From assembly GCF_000278215.1 (NCBI RefSeq), contig NZ_JH725064.1:491587-555586 (forward strand): a DNA stretch of 64,000 bases, read 5' to 3'. Both the position numbers and the translations under genes were made by a program. Every line of letters starts with the position of its first letter. Positions within the stretch are counted from its first letter, which is position 1. This document shows, in pieces, positions 10,224-21,203 of the stretch. Origin of the DNA: Bartonella rattimassiliensis 15908 (lineage in GTDB: Bacteria; Pseudomonadota; Alphaproteobacteria; Rhizobiales; Rhizobiaceae). The notes beneath the pieces are model-generated. The model was not told the DNA's origin. It made no database searches and saw only the letters and a list, made by a program, of their open reading frames with translations.

Positions 10224-13200
10224 ATGGCACGCAGGACCAAATTGCAAACATTTGAAGTTGAAGTTGAGGAAGCACTCACAAAAGCTATGAACTTTGATTT
10301 TGATGACACGGGATTTGAAAAGATATCATCTAATAATTCTGAAAATGTTGTTAATGTTGATGATTTGATTCAAAAAATCGCAAAAGCAGAAGAAGAGTTT
10401 TTTGCTGAAAACGATCCTTCAGCTTTTGTCTCTAATATTCATGATGACGCTGTTATTGATAAATCTGTTGTTGAACAGCTTTTTGCTCAAAAACCTTCGC
10501 CTGATATTTCAGGCGGAACTGTTCATAATACCTTGTTGTCTACAAAACCTCTTCCTGCAAATGATGATATAACACCCTCTGTAAATTTTGGACCCTTAAA
10601 GCAGTATTCCTCCTTTCGAGTCTACTGGTACACAACAGCGCTTAGTGCTTTATGGGCAACAGGAGGAGCTTTCATTGCGCATAAGCTCGCCCCCACCGGA
10701 CTCAGCTCCTTATCCAACATTAGCAATTTTGTTACATCCCCAACAGGGATTGCAGTAGCAGCAGGAACGGCTATTCCTATTCTTATATCGTGGGGTGTTG
10801 CTCAACTAACCAAACGTTCAAACGAATTGCACAATATTGCTCTTCTTATGACAAATGCTGCACAGCGCCTTAGTGAACCACAACACCTATCTGAAAAACA
10901 AGCTATTGCTATCGGGCAAACTATTCGTGAAGAAGTAGCGGCAATGAACGAAGGTATTGAACGTACTCTCGGGCGTGCTATCGAACTTGAAGCAATCATA
11001 CAAGGTGAAGTTCACAATCTAGAACAAGCTTATGCTGAGAATGAATCACGCATTCATACATTAATCAAAGAATTGAGCAATGAACGCATAGCTATTTTAA
11101 ATCACGCAGAACGTGTACAATCAACAATTAAAGGAACCCAAGAACAGCTGAGCGATGAATTTGGCTTAGTTACTTCTAAAATTGTCACCAATGTTGAAAA
11201 GCTTGCCCAAACCCTTTCTCAAACTTTACAAAAACAAGGCGAAGACCTAGTTGAAAAACTTTCCTATGCCGGTAATGGCGTAACAAATCAACTTGTTGAA
11301 AAAATCCATGAAACAGCAACACAAATTCAGCAGAAAAACACAGATTTTTTCCATGAATTAGGAAAAAACTTTGATGGTTTTGCAGAACGATTTGATTATA
11401 ATGAGAAACAAATAGAAAAAACCTTTAATGAAACAGCTGCCAAAGCGAAAGCGCATGTTAGTAAAATTGCAACACATATACAAGCAGTAACGGATCAAAC
11501 TTTACACGCAGTCGATGAGAAGTTTAAAACAATCGATAAGGCTCTTATTGATCGTAATAATCAATCTTTACAGAATTTTGATGCTAAGATCTTAAAACTC
11601 GACGAACAAGCTTATAAACTCTCTTCTAAATTTGATAACGTAACTTCGCAAGCAATTGGAGCCTTTGAACAACGTCTAGCAACTATTGATCTTTCTCTTA
11701 AAAAACACAGTAACTCCATTATTGAGTCCTTCATAGAACGCAGTAAAGTTTTAGAGGATAATGCTGAAAAACTTGGTAACTTCTTGGAAGGTCATGTTTT
11801 GAAAATAAATGAAAATCTCCAAGAAAGAACAGCAGACATTACTCACGCATTTACAAATGGACATGAAGTTATTCTTTCTGCAATTGATGAAAGTAAAGAA
11901 AATTTGAGAAAAGAAATTCAAGATATCGACAACACCATTGTTGATATCATACAAGAACGTTCACAAGATTTTAAATTACAGCTTTCTGATCAACGAGCTC
12001 TCATGGCAGACATGCTCGATAACGAGAAAAGTAAAATTGCTGATACATTAAAAAATCAGATTGATCTCTTAGCTCAAAATACCTCTCATATTGAAAAAGT
12101 TTTGACTGATAATATTCAAGCCTCTGATAAAAAAGCTGAAGATCATATTGCAAATATCCTTCAATGCACTGAAAAACTACAGGAAGTCATTGTACAAAGC
12201 TGCAATACAACACAAGATGCCTTAGAAGCACAAGCGAGAAATATTGATATCCGTGCCGATGCTCTCCGTGATTCTTTGGCAATTAATAGTTTTTCTCTCA
12301 ATGAAGTTCTTGCCGATCAAGCACGTACACTTGAGCAACGCATGGAAACAATCCATAATCTCATCGCAAAAAGTGATATACGTGTCGATGTTGCATTGAA
12401 ACAACAGATAGATTTAGTTGAAAGTGCAATTGCTGCTAATAACAAAAATATTACTGCAACGGTTCAAGATCATATCAAAAATCTTGAAAGCCATGCTGAA
12501 GTTTTAAAGAATACTCTCTCTCAATCGAGTGGTATTTTCTTTGAAACCCTTGAAACGCGTATGGAATCATTCGATACAAATCTAGAGGTTCGCGCACACA
12601 AAATTTTTGAACGCACAATAACACTAGAAGAAACATTATCTGAAAAGTTTAACCAAGTATGTGAAGCTATTGATGTGCAAACATCTGTTATTGAAGAGCG
12701 TTCTGACACATTAAAAACATCGCTCATGCTTAATAATGAGCAAAATCAGATAATTCAACAAGCGCTGGAAAGCAGTGTTGACAATATGCGTATTACCTTA
12801 GAAGATTCTATTAATACCGTTGTAGATAACCTGCATAATCAGATTATAAAAGCTTCTGATATTCTTTCTTCTACAAGTGAACAAATTCTTTCATCTGTTA
12901 CAAATGTTACTGCACAAGCAGAAAATATTCTCTCAGAGTCAGGCAATCGCATTGTATCAAACGTTAAACAAACAGTTTATGATACCAGTGAAACGGTTCT
13001 ATCGATTCTTTCTGAACAAACAGTGCATACTATTGAAGCTTTCACAACAGCGAGCCATAATGCACAAGCATTATTGAATGAAACTATCCACACATCAACA
13101 ACAGCAATAGAGCAAGTCCTTAACGAACGCTGTGATACTCTTCATCACTCTATGCAAAATCTTAAAAATAATTTAGGCTATCAACTCTCTGATGTAACAA

Positions 13201-14786
13201 GCCGTCTGGAAGATGCAAGAAATCAAACAGAAACACAAATTTCAGAACATGTTGGAAAAATAACAGAGCTGACAAATCACTTAAATCAAGCAGCGAAAAA
13301 TACAACAGAATCAATTGATTCTTTAACGCAGCATATCGGCGAACAGCTCTCTCTCTCCACACAAGATGCTGAACAAAAAATTTATGCTCATAATGAATCT
13401 TTAGTGAATAGCTTGACCAAAGCTAACTCTGAAACTCTCCAAACAGTAACGGCTATGAAAGAAGAGCTTGTTAACGATGTCTCCTCCATTTTAAAACAGC
13501 TGAACCAATCAATTTACAACTTCCACCAAAATAATAATGTTTTATTATCAGCCGTTCAAAATATTGATAGTCAGTTTAATGATACTACGAATGATTTTTT
13601 CCGCAAGACTAATCAAGTAGCAGAGCGTTTATCGTCCTCAAATCAAGCACTCAATAATAATGTTGAAATTCTGCAAGGGCTATCAAAGAACACCTTTGAA
13701 CAAATTAATCATATAATGAGCAGTTTTGGTGAACATACAAAAACACTTTCCCAAACTATTCACGTTCTTGAACAGTCCGAAAATTCATTGAGCACAACCC
13801 TTGAAGAAAAACATAATACGCTTTCTCTATTAAGTGATGCTCTTATTTCAAAATCTCATGAAATAAATCAAATGATTGAGCATTATGAAAAAATCTTCAA
13901 CTTAGCACTTGAGCGCTCTGATAAGAATGCGCGTAACTCTACAAATTCATTTCAACAATCACTTAATAGGCTTATTAGTGAAGCATCGACGCGCTTTTCA
14001 GGAGCAGCAGAAGAAATACGTCGCTCTGCTGATGAAGTTCGTTTCGAGCTTTCAAAGATTAATAATGATATTAATGAAAGCGTTAAAAAACTTCCAGAAA
14101 AGACAAAGGAAACAACGCAAACAATTCGCACAGCTTTGAATGAACAAATTGCAGCATTAAAAGATCTCATCAGTGTTCTACAAAATGATCAAAAGAGCGC
14201 GAAAGAACAGTTAGTATCTGCATTTCCTACATCATCAATGCTTAATAAAAAAGGTGATAATTCTTCTGAGACAATTAAAAAGATCATACCACCTAAACCT
14301 ATTTTGCAACAAGATCAAAGCAAAAAAAGACCCAATAAATGGGTGTCAAATCTTTTAGAAAGAGCATCACGTGAAGAAACGTTTTACGATGAAATCCCTA
14401 ATGATGATGCTGTTTTAACGTCAGTGCAAACAAAGCCACGTCCTACAAATAGCTCCCTTAACTCATTAGCATCAGGTATAGTACAAGCTATTAATCATAA
14501 TGCCATTGTTGAGTTATGGGATCATTATCAACGTGGAAAAAAGAATATTATAACAGAACGTCTTTATACCTTAAATGGAAAAACAATATTTGAAATGATT
14601 AAAAGAAAATATATGAGCGATTTTGAGTTTAAACATTCAGTAAATCAATATGTTGCAGATTTCGAAAAGCTCTTACGGGATGTATCACGCAGTTCTAGTT
14701 CATCCAACTCAGTTCGCAAATATCTGATATCAGATACCGGAAAAGTTTATACCATGCTTGCTCATGCAAGTGACCGCATCCAATAA
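10224..14786 (+). CDS. Large membrane-anchored coiled-coil protein (rhizobial 'kinesin-like' hypothetical family)
   Basis: 1520 residues. An acidic N-terminal region (1-125) is followed by two hydrophobic segments at about 133-153 and 174-195, then about 1100 residues of almost unbroken helical, Q/E/N/S-rich sequence with repeated patterns such as ALEEQ/RxxxL (apolipoprotein- or tropomyosin-like). A compact C-terminal domain (about 1410-1520) has GKTIFEMIKRKY and VADFEKLLRD. I recall long proteins of this build annotated as kinesin-like or antifreeze-like in Rhizobiales, but the function is unknown. Topology suggests a membrane-tethered rod, perhaps in envelope or polar organisation (inference). 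A strong terminator follows. Confidence 0.75.
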   Translation: MARRTKLQTFEVEVEEALTKAMNFDFDDTGFEKISSNNSENVVNVDDLIQKIAKAEEEFFAENDPSAFVSNIHDDAVIDKSVVEQLFAQKPSPDISGGTVHNTLLSTKPLPANDDITPSVNFGPLKQYSSFRVYWYTTALSALWATGGAFIAHKLAPTGLSSLSNISNFVTSPTGIAVAAGTAIPILISWGVAQLTKRSNELHNIALLMTNAAQRLSEPQHLSEKQAIAIGQTIREEVAAMNEGIERTLGRAIELEAIIQGEVHNLEQAYAENESRIHTLIKELSNERIAILNHAERVQSTIKGTQEQLSDEFGLVTSKIVTNVEKLAQTLSQTLQKQGEDLVEKLSYAGNGVTNQLVEKIHETATQIQQKNTDFFHELGKNFDGFAERFDYNEKQIEKTFNETAAKAKAHVSKIATHIQAVTDQTLHAVDEKFKTIDKALIDRNNQSLQNFDAKILKLDEQAYKLSSKFDNVTSQAIGAFEQRLATIDLSLKKHSNSIIESFIERSKVLEDNAEKLGNFLEGHVLKINENLQERTADITHAFTNGHEVILSAIDESKENLRKEIQDIDNTIVDIIQERSQDFKLQLSDQRALMADMLDNEKSKIADTLKNQIDLLAQNTSHIEKVLTDNIQASDKKAEDHIANILQCTEKLQEVIVQSCNTTQDALEAQARNIDIRADALRDSLAINSFSLNEVLADQARTLEQRMETIHNLIAKSDIRVDVALKQQIDLVESAIAANNKNITATVQDHIKNLESHAEVLKNTLSQSSGIFFETLETRMESFDTNLEVRAHKIFERTITLEETLSEKFNQVCEAIDVQTSVIEERSDTLKTSLMLNNEQNQIIQQALESSVDNMRITLEDSINTVVDNLHNQIIKASDILSSTSEQILSSVTNVTAQAENILSESGNRIVSNVKQTVYDTSETVLSILSEQTVHTIEAFTTASHNAQALLNETIHTSTTAIEQVLNERCDTLHHSMQNLKNNLGYQLSDVTSRLEDARNQTETQISEHVGKITELTNHLNQAAKNTTESIDSLTQHIGEQLSLSTQDAEQKIYAHNESLVNSLTKANSETLQTVTAMKEELVNDVSSILKQLNQSIYNFHQNNNVLLSAVQNIDSQFNDTTNDFFRKTNQVAERLSSSNQALNNNVEILQGLSKNTFEQINHIMSSFGEHTKTLSQTIHVLEQSENSLSTTLEEKHNTLSLLSDALISKSHEINQMIEHYEKIFNLALERSDKNARNSTNSFQQSLNRLISEASTRFSGAAEEIRRSADEVRFELSKINNDINESVKKLPEKTKETTQTIRTALNEQIAALKDLISVLQNDQKSAKEQLVSAFPTSSMLNKKGDNSSETIKKIIPPKPILQQDQSKKRPNKWVSNLLERASREETFYDEIPNDDAVLTSVQTKPRPTNSSLNSLASGIVQAINHNAIVELWDHYQRGKKNIITERLYTLNGKTIFEMIKRKYMSDFEFKHSVNQYVADFEKLLRDVSRSSSSSNSVRKYLISDTGKVYTMLAHASDRIQ

Positions 14787-14795
14787 ATAAACAAG

Positions 14796-14829
14796 AAAAG
14801 TGGAAAAAGATATTTTCCACTTTTTCTTT
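14796..14829 (+). terminator. Rho-independent terminator after the coiled-coil gene
   Basis: Perfect 12-bp stem AAAAGTGGAAAA / TTTTCCACTTTT (14796-14807 and 14813-14824) with a 5-nt loop and a T-rich tail, ten bases after the stop codon. Confidence 0.8.
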
Positions 14830-15857
14830 CTCCAGTTGTCGTAGAGTGCTTTACGATCAACTAGAGCTTTATACTTCAAAGATTGATATTAGCATGCGTT
14901 TTTCTTCGATATAGCCTAAACGATAACCCTAAAGAAAGCATAGTAACTCACCAAACAGCCTATCATTCTAAAAATGATAAAGCTATTTCTTACTTCTTTA
15001 TTTTTCCCTTAATCCTTTTATTTTTTATGGTTTCATAAAGGCACAAAATCGATAATATTATTTTAGTTGCTAAATCTCAAAATTTTTCGTGCCTTTTATT
15101 AAAACAATCTATAAGAAATATCTCTATTTCTTTTATATTACTCTTTCTTGACATATGTCCGTAAATATTTTTTATATTCTATAAGCGAATTTGAAATAAA
15201 TGAATTCTTATTGTATTTAAATTTCCCATTCAACATACGAGAGGTTTTATTACAAATTATAAGTCACGCATTATCCAGAATATATGGATTTCATGTCTAA
15301 AATGCGCAATGATAAATTCTCCAGTGACATCCGTTTATTGAAAATACATATTGTCAGTGTATAAAAAATACAGCTCTAAATAATTAATAATTCAATTAAA
15401 AAATACATAACACAATTTTCATTTTCAACGTTCAAATATCTAAACAAACTATTTATAATATTCAAATTGTTATTTTAAAGTTTCTTTTACCTACGTATAG
15501 AACTTTAATAAAATATTATATTCTATAAAAAACGAATGAAATAAACAATAAATACTCTTCAGTTGTTTCTTTATTCTGTAAGCATTGCAAAAAAAATAAT
15601 GGCTTGGTAATGTAATCATTAGTCAATATTTTATTTGTTTGTAGACTAATCAATTTTTACGCATTTTACTAAAGAAAGAAAAACAACCCTGCTGCTATTC
15701 AATGAAATTATTATGCGCACACACGAAAAGAAACATCAACTGGTTTGTATGATCCAGAAGGATATTCTCACGCTCATGCATTTTGATATTCAGAGAAATG
15801 AAGCTCTATTAGTGGATAAAATTCGTAGATGGAACACTTATATAAATATACACTAAC
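14830..15857. other. Long AT-rich intergenic region before maeB
   Basis: About 1 kb with few coding signals. Only a 47-codon frame at 15713-15856 is visible, listed separately. A TTGACA hexamer occurs near 15150, but I cannot pair it with a persuasive -10. Confidence 0.4.
15713..15856 (+). CDS. Possible 47-aa small ORF or gene remnant upstream of maeB
   Basis: An ATG-started frame (MRTHEKKHQLVCMIQ...) ends with TAA at 15854-15856, directly against the possible TTG start of maeB at 15858. No clear ribosome-binding site and no recognised family. It could be a remnant of a lost gene or a leader ORF; chance is also possible. Confidence 0.2.
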   Translation: MRTHEKKHQLVCMIQKDILTLMHFDIQRNEALLVDKIRRWNTYINIH

Positions 15858-15872
15858 TTGGATATCATAAAA

Positions 15873-18191
15873 ATGTCTAGAGAACGAAATAATGATTTCA
15901 GTTCACTAATAGCTGAACTTGACAGTGCGTCACTTTTTTATCACCAACACCCCAAACCTGGAAAATTGGAAATACAAGCAACAAAACCTCTTGATAATCA
16001 ACGTGATTTAGCTCTTGCTTATTCCCCAGGCGTTGCAGCACCATGTCTTGCAATTCATGAAGATCCTAATCTTGCTGCTCAGTATACGTCTCGTTCTAAT
16101 TTAGTTGCTGTTATATCAAATGGAACAGCTGTCCTTGGTTTAGGCAACATTGGCCCACTCGCTTCAAAGCCAGTTATGGAAGGCAAAGCTGTTTTATTCA
16201 AAAAATTTGCGAATATTAATGTTTTTGATATTGAAATTGATGCATCCGATATAGAACAAATGGTACAAACGGTAGCGACCTTAGAGCCGACATTTGGTGG
16301 TATTAATCTTGAAGATATTAAGGCTCCTGAATGTTTTGAAATCGAAGAAAAACTGCGCGCTAAGATGAATATTCCAGTTTTTCATGATGACCAACATGGA
16401 ACGGCCATTATTGTTTCTGCAGCAGTATTAAACGCCTTAAATCTTTCAGGAAAAAAAATTGAAAATGCCAAAATAGTTACCTCAGGTGCAGGTGCGGCTG
16501 CCCTAGCTTGTCTTAATCTTCTGGTCCGTCTTGGAGCAAAAGTTGAAAATATTTGGCTTAGTGACTTAGAGGGCGTTGTTTATGAAGGTCGCAAGACTCT
16601 TATGGATCGTTGGAAAGTCAATTATGCACAAAAAACTGACGCACGAACTTTATCCGATATTATTGATGATGCAGATATTTTTCTAGGCCTATCAGCAGGT
16701 GGTGTTTTAAAGCCTGAATATCTTAAAAGAATGGCCCACAATCCATTAATTTTAGCGCTGGCTAATCCAATACCAGAGATTATGCCTGAAGAAGCACACT
16801 CTATACGGCCCGATGCAATGATCTGCACAGGTCGATCTGATTATCCTAATCAAGTTAACAATGTCCTCTGTTTTCCTTATATCTTCCGTGGTGCATTAGA
16901 CGTAGGCGCTACTGCAATTAATGAAGAGATGAAAATGGCCGCTGTTCATGCGATTGCTGCCCTTGCACGTGAAGAAACTTCAGATGTTGTAGCACGTGCA
17001 TACTCAAAAGAACCGCCTAGTTTTGGACCAGATTATCTAATCCCCTCTCCTTTTGATCCGCGTCTAATACTGCGTATTGCTCCCGCTGTTGCTAAAGCAG
17101 CAATGGCAACGGATGTCGCCATTCGTCCCATTGAAGACATGGAAGCCTACTATGATATCCTCAATCGATTTGTCTTTCTTTCTGGTTTAACAATGAAACC
17201 TGTTTTTGCTGCAGCAAAAACAGCAAAACGTAAACGTGTCATCTATGCCAATGGTGAAGATGAACGCGTCCTTCGTGCAGCACAAGTTGTCATTGAAGAA
17301 CAAACAGCAATACCTCTTCTTATCGGCCGTCCACATGTCGTAGAAGCAAGATTAAAACGCTTTGGTTTAAGAATTCGTCCTGGTATAGATTTTGAATTAA
17401 CAAATCCTGAAGATGATCCCCGTTTCCGTGATTATGTTAATTTATTTTTTCATTATACAGGAAGACGTGGCGTTACGCCTGAAATGGCAAAAACAATAGT
17501 GAGAACATCCACAACAGCTATTGCTGCCCTCGCTGTCATGCGTGAAGAAGCAGATGCAATGATTTGCGGCTTAGAAGGGCATTTTGAACGTCAACTCGAA
17601 TTAATTGAACAAATTATCGGACTTGATCCTCATGTTCACCGTTTTTCTGCTATGAGTTTACTTATCTCTCAACAGCGTACTCTTTTTCTTACGGATACTT
17701 ATGTTAATGAAAATCCTTCTGCAGAAGAAATCGCTGAAATGACTATTTTAGCAGCTCATGAAGTTGAAGCATTTGGAATAATCCCTAAAGCAGCTTTATT
17801 ATCACACTCAAATTTTGGTTCTAAAAACACAGAAAGTGCACGTAAAATGCGACGTGCAACAGAAATTCTTGCTAAATTACACCCTCATTTAGAAGCAGAT
17901 GGTGAAATGCACGGTGATGTTGCCCTTTCCAAAGTTTTTCGTGATCGTATTTTTCCCAATTCTCGTCTTAAAAGTGAAGCTAATTTGCTTGTCTTTCCAA
18001 CACTTGATTCAGCCAATATCACACTCAACACTGTTAAAAGCCTCACAAACGCACTCCATGTTGGTCCTATCTTGATCGGTGCTGCACGTCCCGCTCATAT
18101 CTTAACACCTTCAGTAACTTCACGGGGAATTGTTAATATAACAGCCCTTGCCGTTCTTGCTGCAAATAGAAAAAATAGACTCATAAAATAA
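15873..18191 (+). CDS. maeB: NADP-dependent malic enzyme with phosphotransacetylase-like C-terminal domain
   Basis: Decarboxylates malate to pyruvate with NADP reduction, supplying NADPH and C3 units. The N-terminal malic enzyme domain includes [19 protein letters not shown], the metal-site segment [10 protein letters not shown] and the nucleotide-binding [11 protein letters not shown]. From about residue 430 the C-terminal half resembles phosphotransacetylase (Pta), which in this class is regulatory rather than catalytic. Total about 772 aa, normal for hybrid MaeB. The start is uncertain: ATG at 15873 (MSRERNND) is preferred over the TTG at 15858, and neither has a strong Shine-Dalgarno. Confidence 0.93.
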   Translation: MSRERNNDFSSLIAELDSASLFYHQHPKPGKLEIQATKPLDNQRDLALAYSPGVAAPCLAIHEDPNLAAQYTSRSNLVAVISNGTAVLGLGNIGPLASKPVMEGKAVLFKKFANINVFDIEIDASDIEQMVQTVATLEPTFGGINLEDIKAPECFEIEEKLRAKMNIPVFHDDQHGTAIIVSAAVLNALNLSGKKIENAKIVTSGAGAAALACLNLLVRLGAKVENIWLSDLEGVVYEGRKTLMDRWKVNYAQKTDARTLSDIIDDADIFLGLSAGGVLKPEYLKRMAHNPLILALANPIPEIMPEEAHSIRPDAMICTGRSDYPNQVNNVLCFPYIFRGALDVGATAINEEMKMAAVHAIAALAREETSDVVARAYSKEPPSFGPDYLIPSPFDPRLILRIAPAVAKAAMATDVAIRPIEDMEAYYDILNRFVFLSGLTMKPVFAAAKTAKRKRVIYANGEDERVLRAAQVVIEEQTAIPLLIGRPHVVEARLKRFGLRIRPGIDFELTNPEDDPRFRDYVNLFFHYTGRRGVTPEMAKTIVRTSTTAIAALAVMREEADAMICGLEGHFERQLELIEQIIGLDPHVHRFSAMSLLISQQRTLFLTDTYVNENPSAEEIAEMTILAAHEVEAFGIIPKAALLSHSNFGSKNTESARKMRRATEILAKLHPHLEADGEMHGDVALSKVFRDRIFPNSRLKSEANLLVFPTLDSANITLNTVKSLTNALHVGPILIGAARPAHILTPSVTSRGIVNITALAVLAANRKNRLIK

Positions 18192-18379
18192 ATGTACAGT
18201 ACAATTTCAAAGTTTTTTTAATATTGAGATATAGTATTTCATGTACTGTAAACTTCTTTTCTCTATAGAAAAGACAGTTATATTTTGGATTAAGTCTTTT
18301 TTTTAAAGAGAAAAAAGGCTAAAAGGATAGTATTAAATGTATTTTGAACTGACTAACTCTATAATAAGGAATCTGTACA

Positions 18380-18664
18380 TTGCCTTCTACATTTGATAAA
18401 GTTGCTGATATTATTGCAGAAATTAGTGAAATTGATCGCAATATAATTACACCTGAAAGTCATACAATTGATGATTTGGGAATCGACAGTCTTGATTTTC
18501 TTGATATTGTTTTCGCTATTGATAAAGCTTTCCGAGTAAAAATTCCACTAGAACAATGGACTCAAGAAGTCAATGAAGGTTCCGTTACAACGGAAGAATA
18601 CTTTGTTCTTAAAAACCTTTGTGCAAAAATTGATGATCTTGTTGCCTTAAAACAGGCGGAGTGA
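18380..18664 (+). CDS. acpXL: Acyl carrier protein for very-long-chain fatty acids (AcpXL)
   Basis: Specialised acyl carrier protein that bears the C26-C28 hydroxy fatty acid destined for lipid A in Rhizobiales. The phosphopantetheine serine lies in [11 protein letters not shown]. At 94 aa it is longer than housekeeping AcpP, as expected for AcpXL. The start is TTG at 18380 with AAGGAA about 8 nt upstream. Its stop overlaps the possible GTG start of the next gene, so it heads the lipid A cluster. Confidence 0.92.
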   Translation: MPSTFDKVADIIAEISEIDRNIITPESHTIDDLGIDSLDFLDIVFAIDKAFRVKIPLEQWTQEVNEGSVTTEEYFVLKNLCAKIDDLVALKQAE

Positions 18665-18675
18665 TTTTTTTCACC

Positions 18676-19851
18676 ATGCATGATCAATCTGTATTCATCA
18701 CTGGTATAGGCCTTATAAGTTCCCTGGGGGAAGGAGTTCAACAGCATTGGAATCTCTTAAATGCTCCAATTCGTACAGCAAACCTAGATTGTACAACTTT
18801 TTTCCCCTACACGGTTCATCAATTGCCTGAAGTTGATTGGAGCTTACAAATTCCTAAAAAAAGTGATCAACGACAAATGGGAACATGGCAACGTCTTGGT
18901 ACCTATGCAGCTGGTCTTGCTCTTGATGATGCCGGCATGAAAAATAATGAAAAATTCACTTCAACAATGGATATGATCGTAGCAGCAAGTGGAGGAGAAC
19001 GTGATATCGCTGTTGATACACAGATTCTTTCTAAAGCGCGCGCAATCACCGATTATGCTTCTATGTTAAATATTGCTCTTTCAACCGAACTTCGCCCAAC
19101 ATTATTTTTGTCGCAACTTTCAAACCTTCTAGCAGGAAACATTTCAATTGTTCATAAAGTCACTGGATCATCTCGCACATTTATGGGAGAAGAAGGCAGT
19201 GGGCTTTCTGCGCTTCAAGTTGCTGTAGCTCGTATTAAGTCTGGACAAAGTACCCATGCTCTCGTAGGAAGTTCCTATAATGCACAAAGTTATGATATGT
19301 TGTTGGCGCATGAGCTTGGCGGTCTTTTAACTCATAATGGATGGAGTTCGGTATGGGAGCGTGAAATTTATCCTGGCGGTGGTATTATACCCGGTTCTGG
19401 TGGTATCTTCTTGGTTCTTGAAAGTGAAAAACATGCAAAAAAGCGTAACGCACGTGTTTATGCTAAAATTAATCAAATTGTTACAGACCAAATAGATAGA
19501 ACAAAAACTCCACTTAGAGAATCAATTACAACAATGCTAAAAGTTGTAGGCGCTAAATCTTCTTTAGCCATTTCAGCAGCCTCAGGTGCTCACGGAGCAA
19601 CAAAAGCAGAACAAAATGCTCTTGTTGATGCTGGTCTATCTTACCGCGGTATTACAACATTATTTGGTTATATGCGGGAAGCACAATTTCCTCTAGCACT
19701 TGCTATTGCGGCACTTTCAATTAAAAAAAAGCACTGTTTTCCAGCATTAAGCCATCATGAAAAACCTTTTTCTAAAAAAGTACATGAAATATTTGTTACA
19801 ACTATTGGCATAAAAAGAGCTGAAGGTATTGTACATCTTACAGCTGTTTGA
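18676..19851 (+). CDS. Beta-ketoacyl-ACP synthase-like protein without active-site cysteine (FabF2XL type)
   Basis: Thiolase-fold protein of the KAS II family in the acpXL cluster. Compared with its neighbour at 19867, the nucleophile region reads GSSRTFMGEEGSG with no cysteine, and the second-histidine region reads TTLFGYMREA with no GH. Only a histidine in GAHGATKAEQ remains. It is therefore unlikely to condense alone and may act as a heterodimer partner, as chain-length factors do in type II polyketide synthases (inference). A GTG at 18661 overlaps the acpXL stop; the ATG at 18676 (MHDQSVFITGIG) matches the family start better. Confidence 0.85.
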   Translation: MHDQSVFITGIGLISSLGEGVQQHWNLLNAPIRTANLDCTTFFPYTVHQLPEVDWSLQIPKKSDQRQMGTWQRLGTYAAGLALDDAGMKNNEKFTSTMDMIVAASGGERDIAVDTQILSKARAITDYASMLNIALSTELRPTLFLSQLSNLLAGNISIVHKVTGSSRTFMGEEGSGLSALQVAVARIKSGQSTHALVGSSYNAQSYDMLLAHELGGLLTHNGWSSVWEREIYPGGGIIPGSGGIFLVLESEKHAKKRNARVYAKINQIVTDQIDRTKTPLRESITTMLKVVGAKSSLAISAASGAHGATKAEQNALVDAGLSYRGITTLFGYMREAQFPLALAIAALSIKKKHCFPALSHHEKPFSKKVHEIFVTTIGIKRAEGIVHLTAV

Positions 19852-19866
19852 AGGGGAATTTCTATA

Positions 19867-21141
19867 GTGAAATATCATGATCATTTTGGACGTCCACTTG
19901 TAGCAATAACTGGAGCAGGCGTTGTCACATCACTAGGACAAGGCAAACATGAAAATTGGCAAAAATTAACAAGAGGTATAAGCGGCATCCATAAAATAAC
20001 ACGTTTTCCCGTTGAGGGATTAAATACATATATTGCTGGAACAATTGATTTCCTCAAAGAAAGTAATCTTGGTACTTCAGCTCTCTCTGAAAAACTTGCA
20101 CATCTTTCTGCTGAAGAAGCTTTAGAACAAGCTGCTATTGATAAAACAAATTTTAATGGACCACTCTTTCTAGCAGCTCCTCCTGTTGAACTAGAATGGA
20201 AAGCACGTTTTAGTCTTGATCAAGAAGAAGAATTCAATAATGAGCCTTCTTATGCCCATCTTCTTAAAGTCTGCAAGCATAAACTCCATGAAGCACTTTT
20301 TGAAACCACACAATTTGGTGCAATCGCAGAAAAACTGCAAAAAGCATTTGGCACAAAAGGACTTCCTGTGACACTTTCCACTGCTTGTGCATCTGGTGCA
20401 ACAGCCATTCAATTAGGTGTTGAGTCTATTCGACGAGGAGAGACAGATCGTGCTCTCACAGTTGCGACAGATGGTTCAGTTTCAGCAGAATCTCTCATCC
20501 GTTTTTCTTTACTATCGGCTCTTTCCACTCAGAATGATCCTGCAGAAAAAGCAGCGAAACCTTTTAGCCGTGATCGAGATGGATTTGTTATGGCAGAAGG
20601 TTCAGGTGCTCTTGTTCTTGAATCGCTTCAAAGCGCCTTAAACCGTAATGCTCCAGTTTTAGGAATTTTAGCTGGTTGTGGAGAAACAGCCGATGATTTT
20701 CACCGTACACGTTCAAAACCCGATGCATCACCCGCAATTGAATCCGTTCGCAAAGCCTTAAATGATGCAAAAATAACCATCAATGAAATTGATTATATTA
20801 ATGCCCATGGAACCTCAACACCTGAAAATGAGAAAATGGAATATCTTGCCTTATCAACAGTTTTCGGTGATCTTTTAGAACATATTCCAGTCTCTTCTAA
20901 TAAATCAATGGTTGGGCATACCTTAACTGCTGCTGGTGCCATAGAAACTGTTTTTTCGCTTTTAACTATTCAATCAGGGATACTTCCACCTACAATAAAT
21001 TACGATAATCCTGACCCTGCTATCCCCTTAGACGTTGTTCCTCATCATAGCCGTAAAGCCTGTGTCAATGCAGTTTTATCAAACTCATTTGGATTTGGTG
21101 GTCAAAATACGAGTCTTGTTATCACAGCATATAAAGGATAA
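19867..21141 (+). CDS. Beta-ketoacyl-ACP synthase II (FabF1XL type)
   Basis: Elongating ketosynthase of the very-long-chain fatty acid pathway. The full Cys-His-His set is present: TACASGATA (nucleophile), NAHGTSTPENE and KSMVGHTLTAAGA. The start is GTG at 19867 with AAGGGGAA about 8 nt upstream. It lies 15 bp after the cysteine-less paralogue, suggesting the two are co-translated and may pair. Confidence 0.9.
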   Translation: MKYHDHFGRPLVAITGAGVVTSLGQGKHENWQKLTRGISGIHKITRFPVEGLNTYIAGTIDFLKESNLGTSALSEKLAHLSAEEALEQAAIDKTNFNGPLFLAAPPVELEWKARFSLDQEEEFNNEPSYAHLLKVCKHKLHEALFETTQFGAIAEKLQKAFGTKGLPVTLSTACASGATAIQLGVESIRRGETDRALTVATDGSVSAESLIRFSLLSALSTQNDPAEKAAKPFSRDRDGFVMAEGSGALVLESLQSALNRNAPVLGILAGCGETADDFHRTRSKPDASPAIESVRKALNDAKITINEIDYINAHGTSTPENEKMEYLALSTVFGDLLEHIPVSSNKSMVGHTLTAAGAIETVFSLLTIQSGILPPTINYDNPDPAIPLDVVPHHSRKACVNAVLSNSFGFGGQNTSLVITAYKG

Positions 21142-21203
21142 TTCTTTAAAATATAAGAAAATTTTATAAGATTAACCTAACACATATTTTAAGGGGAATA
21201 ATA

